Source: a virus
Reading direction: 5' to 3' (one strand)
IMG/VR virus record: IMGVR_UViG_3300044824_000040
Coordinates: 1-46,814 of that record
Length of the DNA stretch: 46,814 bases
A program made the translations under genes and the position numbers. Below the pieces are notes generated by a model, which saw only the letters and a program-made list of their open reading frames with translations, had not been told where the DNA came from and ran no database searches. Positions 30,058 to 38,283 of this stretch are shown here, in pieces; the stretch's first letter is position 1; every line of letters starts with the position of its first letter.

Positions 30058-30506
30058 TGCTGGACAAAACCAAGGGACAGACCGAAGCCGAGACGGTCGA
30101 GAAGGGGCTTGGCGTCGGCGTGCGCTTCGCCTGCACGGTTGGCAATGGCCGCCAGATCGAGATGACGGCAGGCGTGCCGCTTGACTGGGAGTCGCAAGAT
30201 TTCAACACGCTCATGGACAAGCTCGCCGGGGTGATGGACCGACAGGCGTTGCGCTACGAGTTGCACGATCGGAAGGAAGCACTGGCGAAAGCCGAACGCG
30301 ACCTCATGACAAACCGCCAGCAGCTCGCCAACTACGAGCAGCAGTGCCAGAACGACTGGGAGCGGCGCGGCAAGCAGGGCGACTTCCGCATGAGCGAGAA
30401 CCAGAACAAGCAGGCGCTGAACTTCAAGAATACCGAGGGCCATCTGTCCGAGATGATCCGACGTATGCGCGTTGACATCGAGGAAGTTGAAAGGAAATGC
30501 CGTTAA
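30057..30506 (+). CDS. Coiled-coil structural-region protein
   Basis: 149 residues: a beta-like N-terminal part (VRFACTVGNGRQIEMTAGVP), then a long coiled coil (ALAKAERDLMTNRQQLANYE; EGHLSEMIRRMRVDIEE). It ends 10 bases into the next gene. Probably a virion assembly factor; no family recognised. Confidence 0.7.
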   Translation: MLDKTKGQTEAETVEKGLGVGVRFACTVGNGRQIEMTAGVPLDWESQDFNTLMDKLAGVMDRQALRYELHDRKEALAKAERDLMTNRQQLANYEQQCQNDWERRGKQGDFRMSENQNKQALNFKNTEGHLSEMIRRMRVDIEEVERKCR

Positions 30507-32932
30507 CGGCTGCACAGATATGCGCCCGCGCTGCTTCGATCGCACGAGTTCCGGGCTTCCTGTCACAAGCCGGGGACTCGCTTAACATCGTATTGGCCGA
30601 GCTGGCGCAGGACTACGATTTCGCCCTGCGCAAGAAAACCTACAACTTCAGTTTCAACACATCAGCGCTGAACGCGAACGGACAGGCGTACCAGAACTTG
30701 CCTGCCGATTATTTGCGTTCGATTCGTAACCAGTGTTTCTACTACATCAGCGGCGTGCCGTACCCGATGATCCCGCTCGATCAGGCGGAAGGCGACATGC
30801 TGGTCGAGCAGTCGGGCGTGTCTAACTTCCCGATCTTCTACTGGACCGACATGACGCTGATGGGCGAGACCAACGACGGTACGCAGGGCGTGCCGGTGAT
30901 GCTGTTCTGGATGCCGCCGAGCGGTGCGTATCCGGTGACGCTGCGGTACTACTCGGCCTCGACCGACATCCCTAACCCTTCGACAAGCGCCGCTGTCCCG
31001 TGGTTCCCGAACCAGAACTATCTCATCACGCGGGTTGCCGGCGAATTGATGAAGGATGGCGATGACGAACGGACCACGGCGTACTTGTCTGACAGCGAGC
31101 AGTATCCGAACGGTGCGGGGACGATTCTCAGGAAGTATTTGCAGATGAAAGACGACAAAGGCGATCGGGCGCAGGTGGTGCAGCTTGATCGTCGGCGGTT
31201 CGGGCGGGCATTTGACCGTTTGAAAAACACGAAGCAAATCGGATGGGCCTTGCCACTAATCATATCGGGTGGTATAGCCCTCGCAGCGTTGCTGGCTTTC
31301 AGCGCCCCTGCGCTCGCGCAGAAAACCAAGGCGGCGTTGATAACCGAGATCGGCGTGAACTGGCCCGACAACACGACGGGCGCGATCACACCTGCGCTGC
31401 TGCGCTCGACGGTCATCGACATTGTTAATTCGTACTTTGATTTCGCCGGGTCTACGTCTTTGACCTGCTCGGCGAATCAATTTGTAACGGCTTTCCCAAC
31501 GCTCAGTACGGCGACGTGCGCGCAACCGAGCGCTGCTAATTTATCTGGTTTGGGCACAGGCGTTGCCACCGCCCTCGGCAACAATGCTAACAGTACAGGA
31601 GGCGTGGCGACTTATGTGCTCGCCACCAACGCCGCGAAAGGTTTGATGGAAGGCGACGGCTCGACGATCACCTGCACCGCTGGTGTTTGTTCGGCGATCG
31701 GCGCCGTAGCGGCAAGCGTCGGAGTAGGCAGCACCACAGTCACCAGTTCTACAGGTAGCAACTACCTGCTCGGCACTGGCACGGTAGTCGCCGGGACAGG
31801 CACCCTTGCTAACTACGCACTCGGCACTGGGCTTATGCTAACCGGCAGCACGATCAACACTCCCTGGACGGTTAGTGGCAGCAACGTCGCTAGCAACAAC
31901 GCTGGTACGGTTACGGTCTCCAGTGTGGTATTCAGCGGCAGCAACTTCACGGGCGGTGCTGGTGGGTATCTCAACAAGTTCCGCAACGGGACGTTCGACG
32001 TGTGGCAGCGGGGGATTGGACCGTTCCCAAGCGCATCAGGCGGTGGATACTTCGTCGATGGTTGGCTAGTAACGGCCACAGGCGCTAATGGTTCCTGCAC
32101 TCAGGATGCAGGAAACGCGGGCACGACTTATTCGGCAAAGTGTGTTGGAGCAGCAAGCAACACTGATACGACATACACGCAGCGAATTGAGAGCTATGTC
32201 GCGACTCCACTTGCCGGACAAACGGTCACGTTCCAAATTCAATACAAACAGACCAGCGGGTCGTCGGTCACGCCTAAGCTCTCGACTATTTATCCAACTG
32301 GCGGGCGTGATCTATACTCTACTTACAGCACCGACCTTGCCTCGACTTCGCTAACCTCGTGCGCCAGTGGCTCGTGGTGCACAGAAAGCTATACATTCAC
32401 CGTCTCTGCAAATGCAGCGAGTGGCTATCAGGTCACCTTCGACTGCAACACGGCGCTGACGAGTGCTCAGGCGTGCTGGATCACTGCAGCCGACATTCGC
32501 GTGACGCCCGGCGTGGCGACGGGGATCAACTCCAACCCGCCGCCGCCGGAGCTACGGCCGATCTGGGTAGAGTTGGCATTCTGCCAGAGATACTTCGAGA
32601 CAAGCTATGATCTTGGCGTCACGCCAGGGACGATTACGTTTCCAGGAGTGTTTTGGAATTATGTTCTTTTTATAAGTGGTTCTGCGGGACAAATCGGCGG
32701 CGATGTCCGCTTCAAAGTCACCAAGCGGGTCGATCCGACGGTGACGATATATTCCCCAAATAGCGGCAACGGTGGATATGTGTTTTATGACGGCTCGTCG
32801 TCACCACCAGGAGACGTAACAGCAGCAGCAGGCCATACTGGGCAAAGCGGGTTTACATGGTACACCACACAGACCTTCACAGAATCTAACATGCAAGTTT
32901 ACGGTCAATTTGCAGCGAGCGCGGAGCTTTAA
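30497..32932 (+). CDS. Adaptor-type protein fused in frame to a signal-bearing fibre protein
   Basis: 811 residues in three parts. Residues 1-250 resemble a podovirus head-tail adaptor/tail accessory protein (RAASIARVPGFLSQAGDSLN, NLPADYLRS), and end with NTKQIGW, a natural C-terminus for such proteins. From 251 a signal-peptide-like segment follows (LPLIISGGIALAALLAFSAP, then ALAQ). The rest is a Thr/Gly-rich fibre with NKFRNGTFDVWQRG and PPPPELRPIWVELAFCQRYF, known from phage tail fibre ends. A stop codon expected at 31247 is absent. Mutation, or a second start at TTG 31250, is possible. Confidence 0.8.
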   Translation: MPLTAAQICARAASIARVPGFLSQAGDSLNIVLAELAQDYDFALRKKTYNFSFNTSALNANGQAYQNLPADYLRSIRNQCFYYISGVPYPMIPLDQAEGDMLVEQSGVSNFPIFYWTDMTLMGETNDGTQGVPVMLFWMPPSGAYPVTLRYYSASTDIPNPSTSAAVPWFPNQNYLITRVAGELMKDGDDERTTAYLSDSEQYPNGAGTILRKYLQMKDDKGDRAQVVQLDRRRFGRAFDRLKNTKQIGWALPLIISGGIALAALLAFSAPALAQKTKAALITEIGVNWPDNTTGAITPALLRSTVIDIVNSYFDFAGSTSLTCSANQFVTAFPTLSTATCAQPSAANLSGLGTGVATALGNNANSTGGVATYVLATNAAKGLMEGDGSTITCTAGVCSAIGAVAASVGVGSTTVTSSTGSNYLLGTGTVVAGTGTLANYALGTGLMLTGSTINTPWTVSGSNVASNNAGTVTVSSVVFSGSNFTGGAGGYLNKFRNGTFDVWQRGIGPFPSASGGGYFVDGWLVTATGANGSCTQDAGNAGTTYSAKCVGAASNTDTTYTQRIESYVATPLAGQTVTFQIQYKQTSGSSVTPKLSTIYPTGGRDLYSTYSTDLASTSLTSCASGSWCTESYTFTVSANAASGYQVTFDCNTALTSAQACWITAADIRVTPGVATGINSNPPPPELRPIWVELAFCQRYFETSYDLGVTPGTITFPGVFWNYVLFISGSAGQIGGDVRFKVTKRVDPTVTIYSPNSGNGGYVFYDGSSSPPGDVTAAAGHTGQSGFTWYTTQTFTESNMQVYGQFAASAEL

Positions 32933-32933
32933 G

Positions 32934-33464
32934 ATGTTGCGCCTAGCCCTGATAATCCTCGTCGCTCTCACGTCGGTTGCGAACGCCGCGACGCTGTATC
33001 AACTGACCAACAACTCGCTCGCCACCAACGCGCAGCCAGTGATCCGCGAAGCCGATGGCGCGACGATCCCGAACGCTGCTGGCAATACGGACTGGCAAGC
33101 CTATCTCGCATGGCTCGCCGTTCCGAACACGCCGGACGCCGCTCCTACGCCGGTATCAGTGACGTACACATTGCAGATCATCAGCACGTCCTACGGCGGC
33201 GCGCTGAACGGAACTTATCGCATCGACCAGATTTCCCAAGCGAACATCACGGCGATCTCAACATTCATTCTCTATGCTGGAAAGTTTCCAGCAACGACTG
33301 CCGATCCGACAGGCGCGACGCTGGCGTGGCTCGACAGTAGCAAGGTCTATCACACGTTTCCGAATGTAACGGAGTTCCAAGCCTTCGCCGCCGCGGTCGC
33401 CACCTATGTAACGAACTACCAGATTTCGGGCACCGCAGGATCGCAGCCGGTGACGATACCCTAA
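32934..33464 (+). CDS. Secreted structural-region protein
   Basis: 176 residues from ATG 32934, immediately after the previous stop. Signal peptide 1-18 (VALTSVANAA). The body is a Thr/Ala-rich beta domain with TLQIISTSYGGALNGTYRID and a helical end (FQAFAAAVATYV). It lies between a fibre-like and a tail protein and ends with overlap into the next gene. Function unknown. Confidence 0.7.
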   Translation: MLRLALIILVALTSVANAATLYQLTNNSLATNAQPVIREADGATIPNAAGNTDWQAYLAWLAVPNTPDAAPTPVSVTYTLQIISTSYGGALNGTYRIDQISQANITAISTFILYAGKFPATTADPTGATLAWLDSSKVYHTFPNVTEFQAFAAAVATYVTNYQISGTAGSQPVTIP

Positions 33465-35176
33465 TGCAGCGCAACTCCAAACCTATCGCATGGCGTGCTA
33501 AGGGACTCTCAGACGCGCTTGACGCGACGGACGCTTTCAATGGCGCTATGGCTTCGCTGCAGAACCTCATCCCCGACCCGTCGACACAGACGCTCTGGCA
33601 GTGCCGTCCAGCGGCTGTTCAAATTGCTGGTTTTGCTATAGGCGGCGGGACAGGGCCTTTCAGCTCAGGTTTCAGTTCGGGGTTTGCTTCTGGCGGGGGT
33701 TATCCCTGGAATAATCCCGGTTTTATTTCCTGTCTGAAAGTTGTTGGCTCCTATGCCTACGGCATGATCGCGCAATCAAACTACCTCGGTAAAGACGCCC
33801 CATTCTGCTTTGACCTAGTACACAGTGTTTTTGTCCCTGTGACGGGTGTCATATCGAGCGCGCAACTCCCCAATTCTCCGCTGACGACCGGCGCCTGGGT
33901 GCCGCCGTCGATGGCTGTCGTCGGTGCCGATCTCCTCGTCTGCTCGCAGGGCTTCACCGGGGCGGGCGGCAATTACTTTGGCTGGTTCGACATCTCAGTG
34001 CCGGGGGCGCCCGTGTGGCACGCCGGCAACCTGACCGGCCTCGTGCAGTTCACCGTGGCGCCGACCGCTGTCGCGCAATTCAACGATCGTGCCTATTACA
34101 TCCACAACTTGGTGGCGCAACCCGCAGTGATTTTCTCCGACCCGCTGTTCGCGACGAACGTCACGAACGCCAGTCAGGTATTGACCTTTAACGACAACGT
34201 GCCGTTGACCGCGCTCGGCGGTCTGCCCCTGGACAACCAGCTTGGCGGCGTTCTCCAGTCGCTTATCGTGTTCAAGGGCGTCACCAATATGTACCAAATC
34301 ACAGGTGACTCTGCTTTGAGCACCTTGACGATTAACTCGCTCAATGTCGCGACCGGCACTTTTGCGCCCAACTCGATCGCCTCGACACCGAAGGGACTGG
34401 CTTTCCTCGCTCCCGATGGCATGCGTCTGATCGACTTCAACGGCAACGTCACCGACCCGATCGGCTTCGATGGCCGCGGCGTGACGGTGCCGTTCATCTA
34501 CTCAGCCGTGCCCTCGCGCATGTGTGCGGCATGCAATGGCAACCTTATCCGCTTGTCGGTACAGAACGGCTCGCCTTCGGCAGTCGGCTCTCCGACGCAG
34601 GAATACTGGTACGATTTCGGCCGGCAAGTCTGGTCGGGGCCGCACACGTTCCCGGCTTCCCTGGTCCAGCCTTACATGCAGACATTCATCATGACGCCGA
34701 CCGGCGTGCTGGCGTCGCTGTGGCAAAGCGATGCCGTGCAGTCTAACACGTCGGTCTTTGTCGAGAACGGGCAGCAGATGCTGTGGAACTGGCAGACGGC
34801 GGATCTGCCGGATACCGAGTACATGACCAACAACTGCATGACCGAGGCGAGCCTTGACCTTGCGCTGCCCCCGTCCACACCGCCGATTACCGTAGCCGCG
34901 CAGGATCAAGCGGGGGCGTCCATTAACGCGGTTTCCATCGCTTCGTCCCCCGGCACAGGGACGTATTGGGGGCAGTTCCTATGGGGTCAGGCGAAGTGGG
35001 GAGGCGGCGGCTCCGCAGCTTTAGCGCCCTACCAACTCCCCTGGACGATACCGATCGTCTTCTCACGCCTGCGCATAAACGCGAACGGTACGTCAGCGAA
35101 CGCGCTAAAGATCGGCGCGCTGCACATGCGCTATCAGATCCTTCGGCAACTCGTTAACACGGCGGCTGCAGCATGA
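33464..35176 (+). CDS. Tail hub/plug protein, beta-propeller-like (P22 gp10-like role)
   Basis: 570 residues. It opens with NSKPIAWRAKGLSDALDATD and continues in repeated beta strands with Gly/Trp-rich ends (YWGQFLWGQAKWGGGG). Many phages place such a large beta-rich protein after the adaptor, where it closes the portal. Size and position fit; the family assignment is inference from layout. It overlaps both neighbours (single base or ATGA). Confidence 0.65.
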   Translation: MQRNSKPIAWRAKGLSDALDATDAFNGAMASLQNLIPDPSTQTLWQCRPAAVQIAGFAIGGGTGPFSSGFSSGFASGGGYPWNNPGFISCLKVVGSYAYGMIAQSNYLGKDAPFCFDLVHSVFVPVTGVISSAQLPNSPLTTGAWVPPSMAVVGADLLVCSQGFTGAGGNYFGWFDISVPGAPVWHAGNLTGLVQFTVAPTAVAQFNDRAYYIHNLVAQPAVIFSDPLFATNVTNASQVLTFNDNVPLTALGGLPLDNQLGGVLQSLIVFKGVTNMYQITGDSALSTLTINSLNVATGTFAPNSIASTPKGLAFLAPDGMRLIDFNGNVTDPIGFDGRGVTVPFIYSAVPSRMCAACNGNLIRLSVQNGSPSAVGSPTQEYWYDFGRQVWSGPHTFPASLVQPYMQTFIMTPTGVLASLWQSDAVQSNTSVFVENGQQMLWNWQTADLPDTEYMTNNCMTEASLDLALPPSTPPITVAAQDQAGASINAVSIASSPGTGTYWGQFLWGQAKWGGGGSAALAPYQLPWTIPIVFSRLRINANGTSANALKIGALHMRYQILRQLVNTAAAA

Positions 35177-36243
35177 AGAAACTTTTAGCACTCCTGTTCT
35201 GCCTGTTTGCGTCTCCTGCTGCAGCGGGCGTCTCCTGCACGTTGCCGTTCCAGTTGACCAACGGCACGCTCGCCGACGCAACGCAGGTCATGGCGAACTA
35301 TAACGCCTTGACGGCGTGCCTGCTCAACGCCGCGCAGACGGGGGCCAATACCGATATTACTTCGCTTGCCGGGCTGACGACGCCGATTTCGCTCAACCAA
35401 GGTGGCACGATCGTCTACACAGGCGGTACGTCGAGCGGGTCGGCGAACTCGCAAAGCATTACGACGACCTCACCGACGTTTTTCTACCAGACAGGCGCGG
35501 TCGTCACTTTCATCGCCGGTTTCACGAACACGGGGCCGCTACAGGTCAATGTGCAGGGGCTTGGGCTGAAAAATGTGTTCCGTCGTTCGCAGCTTGGCGC
35601 GACGATGAGCGTAGGCGGCGAGGTCATCGTCGGGCAAACGGTGCAGTTGCAGTGGGACGGCAGCGAGTTTCAATGCGTATCATGCGGCATTTATCTTGTT
35701 GGAGAGATTAAGACGTTCGCCGGGGCGCCGCCTTCCGGTTGGCTTTTATTAGACGGCAGTTGCCAGCTACAGACTTCTTATGCTGATCTTTACAGTGTCG
35801 TCGGCAATGCTCCTGGAGGTTCCTGTAGCTCGGGCAGTTTTGCTTTGTTCGACGGGCGCGGCAACGTGCTGGCGGGGCTTGATACGCAAGGCTCGAACGG
35901 CAACGCTAACAGGCTTTCAACATACTGCACGAGCGGGACGCTTGGCGAACTTTGCGGAGCGCAAAGTCAAACGCTTGCACAAAGCGGATTGCCAAACGTG
36001 ACGCTCAGCATTCCGTCAGGACAGGGCGCGCATGATCATACAATTAATTATACTATTTCAGCACAGTCTGGTAGTTCAACCCTCGTTGTTACCTACCCAC
36101 TTGGCAGCGGCGTGCAGGTGGCTTCAACTTCAACAAATACTCTTCCGGCTATGACTACTGCCTCGATCAATGGCGGCGTAACGCAAACAGCCCACGAAAC
36201 CGTGCAGCCAACCCTCATGGTTTACACGATAATCAAGTATTGA
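35173..36243 (+). CDS. Secreted tail-collar domain fibre protein
   Basis: 356 residues. Signal peptide 1-18 (MKKLLALLFCLFASPAAAG). Phage tail-collar domain: GEIKTFAGAPPSGWLLLDG, then SYADLYSVVG, ALFDGRGNVLAGLD, ending with ETVQPTLMVYTIIKY, as in many fibre tips. Eight or more Cys (EFQCVSCG, GSCQLQ, GGSCSS, YCTSGTLGELC). A normal cytoplasmic fibre would have no signal peptide. Starts with ATGA overlap. Confidence 0.85.
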   Translation: MKKLLALLFCLFASPAAAGVSCTLPFQLTNGTLADATQVMANYNALTACLLNAAQTGANTDITSLAGLTTPISLNQGGTIVYTGGTSSGSANSQSITTTSPTFFYQTGAVVTFIAGFTNTGPLQVNVQGLGLKNVFRRSQLGATMSVGGEVIVGQTVQLQWDGSEFQCVSCGIYLVGEIKTFAGAPPSGWLLLDGSCQLQTSYADLYSVVGNAPGGSCSSGSFALFDGRGNVLAGLDTQGSNGNANRLSTYCTSGTLGELCGAQSQTLAQSGLPNVTLSIPSGQGAHDHTINYTISAQSGSSTLVVTYPLGSGVQVASTSTNTLPAMTTASINGGVTQTAHETVQPTLMVYTIIKY

Positions 36244-36268
36244 GCCTGTAACGACAACGTGCTAGGTT
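36240..36268 (+). promoter_or_regulatory. Candidate promoter before tail/ejection genes
   Basis: TTGAGC (36240-36245), 17 bases, TAGGTT (36263-36268) preceded by GTGC. A short stem (GCCC/GGGC at 36275-36286 region) follows before ATG 36305. Same layout as 12848-12876. Confidence 0.45.
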
Positions 36269-36304
36269 CCAACCGCCCTGCGGGGCAAGCGAAGGGTAAC
36301 GACG

Positions 36305-36802
36305 ATGAAAAAGCTTCTGGCAGTATTGAGCGCGGTGATCGCGAGCGCGGCGCTCGCTTATGCGGCGAATTTGCCGTTAGTCCCATCCAGCCCGACTTAC
36401 AGCGAGCCCTCACAAATCATCGGGACTCTCAACAGTGTCATTCAACAGCTCAACGGGCAGACAGGCTACGCAGCGGCGCAGGTTGTTTCGTTGGGCACAG
36501 GTGGCACGGCATCGGGGGGCAGCGGTGCGGTTACGCTCAACGCGCAGCATGGAGTAGCATCGTTTACCGGCGTAGCCACGCTCGTCACTGGCGCGGTGGT
36601 AACTCTGACACTGACCAATTCCACCGTTGCAGCTAACTCGGTTTGCTTCGCGCAGGTGCTCTCGGGCGGCGCTGCCGGCTCGGGGCCTTATGTCTCAACG
36701 GCTACGCCCACAGCGGGGCAACTCGCATTTATCGTCGCTAACGGTGGCACGACGGCGACCGGCTCAACAGTGACTTTCGCAATCGGTTTCAACTGCATGT
36801 GA
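36305..36802 (+). CDS. Secreted beta-rich tail protein
   Basis: 165 residues. Signal peptide 1-20 (MKKLLAVLSAVIASAALAYAA). N-terminal PSSPTYSEPSQIIGTLNSVI is followed by a repeat-like beta domain rich in Gly/Thr/Val (TGVATLVTGAVVTLTLTNST) and two Cys. Looks like a fibre-base or decoration protein. Gene starts its own transcript candidate. Confidence 0.7.
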   Translation: MKKLLAVLSAVIASAALAYAANLPLVPSSPTYSEPSQIIGTLNSVIQQLNGQTGYAAAQVVSLGTGGTASGGSGAVTLNAQHGVASFTGVATLVTGAVVTLTLTNSTVAANSVCFAQVLSGGAAGSGPYVSTATPTAGQLAFIVANGGTTATGSTVTFAIGFNCM

Positions 36803-36809
36803 GGATGAC

Positions 36810-36989
36810 ATGAGCGGTAATCAAAGCGGCAAGGCTTCGGAGACAAGCGTTCACCAGAAGGGCATGCGGGATCGCGCAGCCGAGCCGGTCGACAAGAGCA
36901 TGAAGCTCGGCAAAGCGAGCGTTAATGATGAAGCGACACGCAGCGGCGTTGCGCCTACCCCCAAGACCCTCGGCGAGCGTTGCGCCTGA
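36810..36989 (+). CDS. Small hydrophilic protein before GNAT gene
   Basis: 59 residues, MSGNQSGKASETSVHQKGMR, then charged and Ser/Lys-rich, predicted disordered. It ends 65 bases inside the GNAT gene, in another frame. GAGGATGAC precedes the ATG. No family recognised. Confidence 0.55.
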   Translation: MSGNQSGKASETSVHQKGMRDRAAEPVDKSMKLGKASVNDEATRSGVAPTPKTLGERCA

Positions 36990-37437
36990 ACTGACCGCGC
37001 AGGAAGAATTCTTTCTTAAGATCGCGGACGAATTGCCGCCTCTGTTCGTCCGCTACGGTCGAGAGTTTCCGAGGGTCGAAGGGGTCGTGGCCGACCCGAA
37101 TTGGCCGATGATGTTCCGCATGGCGGCGGCAGGAGACTTGCGAGTGGTGACGGCACGCGATGCCTCGTCCCTGATCGGCTTCGCGTTCAACATCGTGGGG
37201 CCGCACCTGATGTATAAGAACGTCTGCTACGGCATCACTAACGCGATCTTCCTCGACAAGCCCTATCGGTTCGGCTGGTTCCCAGTCAAATTCTTGCGTC
37301 ACAACCTCGACTGCCTGCGCGAGTGGGGCGTCAAGGAGACGTTCATCGCCCGCGACGTGGCTAACCAGCGGCTCGGCAAGGTGTTCGAGCGGCTCGGTTA
37401 CAAGGCCGTGGAAGTCGGCTACACGAGGTCATTATGA
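36925..37437 (+). CDS. GNAT-fold acetyltransferase-like protein
   Basis: 170 residues from ATG 36925 (36928 possible). GNAT-like order: SLIGFAFNIVGPHLM, then YGITNAIFLDKPYRFGWFPV, CLREWGVKETFIARDVANQR and GKVFERLGYKAVEVGYTRS. The canonical R/QxxGxG/A CoA loop is replaced by KPYRFGWF. Such proteins occur among phage tail/ejection genes; whether they acylate a substrate or are structural is unknown. The end overlaps the next start by ATGA. Confidence 0.75.
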   Translation: MMKRHAAALRLPPRPSASVAPELTAQEEFFLKIADELPPLFVRYGREFPRVEGVVADPNWPMMFRMAAAGDLRVVTARDASSLIGFAFNIVGPHLMYKNVCYGITNAIFLDKPYRFGWFPVKFLRHNLDCLREWGVKETFIARDVANQRLGKVFERLGYKAVEVGYTRSL

Positions 37438-38276
37438 GTCTTGCCTCCGGCGTACAGACCCCGAGCATGATCCAGGCGCCAAACATGAACCAGGCGTTCG
37501 GCAACGCTTACGGACAGACAAACCAGCTTGGCTCAACCTACGGCGGGCTTGGGTCGAGCGTGCTGCCGCAAGCGCAGCAGACGGCGCAGAACCTTTACAA
37601 CAACCCGTACGCTACGGGAGCGATGACGGGGGCAACGGGCGCCGCCAACATGGGCGCGGGCGCGGCGAACACGCAGTACAACACGGGCGCAGGACTGGTC
37701 AACACGACCGTTCCTTACGCGCAGCAGGTCGCGCAGAACGCCTTCGACCCGCAGAACGCGCTCTATGCGCAGCAGCAGAACTTGACGCAGCAGCAGGTGA
37801 ACGCGCAGAACGCCGCCTCGGGCGTCGGCGCAACGCCGTACGGCGCGGGCGTAGCCGATCAGGCTCTCGGCAATTTCAACATCGCATGGCAAAATAATCA
37901 GCTTCAGCGCGAGCAGACGGGCGCGAACACTATCAACACGCTTGGGCAGACGGCGCAGACCGGCACTAACATGATGAGCCAGGCGCCGACAACGCTGTCG
38001 CAGACTTCCGCCATCCCGTACGCGACCTACTCAGGCATCGGCACCGGGCAGGACACGGCGCTGTCGCAGCTCCTCGGCATCGGTGGGCAGGGAGCAAACA
38101 TCGCCAACATGCCGATTTCCGATTTGCTCCAGTACCTCGGTATTGGCAACCAGACGACGAGCGTGGCAAATCAGACGGCGCAGACTGGCCTCAATCAGTC
38201 GCAGCTTGCGTTCAATCAATACGGTACGCTGGCGGCCGGTGGTCTAGGGCTCGCTGGCCTTAGCATGTTCTTGTGA
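37434..38276 (+). CDS. Gln/Asn/Ala-rich internal virion (ejection) protein
   Basis: 280 residues, low complexity with repeated QxxxNA patterns (QNAFDPQNALYAQQQNLTQQ), NQTAQTGLNQSQLAFNQYG, and a hydrophobic Gly-rich C-terminus (AAGGLGLAGLSMFL). Composition and position match P22 gp7/gp16/gp20-like ejection proteins that enter the host with the DNA. No enzymatic motif. Confidence 0.75.
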   Translation: MSLASGVQTPSMIQAPNMNQAFGNAYGQTNQLGSTYGGLGSSVLPQAQQTAQNLYNNPYATGAMTGATGAANMGAGAANTQYNTGAGLVNTTVPYAQQVAQNAFDPQNALYAQQQNLTQQQVNAQNAASGVGATPYGAGVADQALGNFNIAWQNNQLQREQTGANTINTLGQTAQTGTNMMSQAPTTLSQTSAIPYATYSGIGTGQDTALSQLLGIGGQGANIANMPISDLLQYLGIGNQTTSVANQTAQTGLNQSQLAFNQYGTLAAGGLGLAGLSMFL

Positions 38277-38283
38277 GTGCGCT

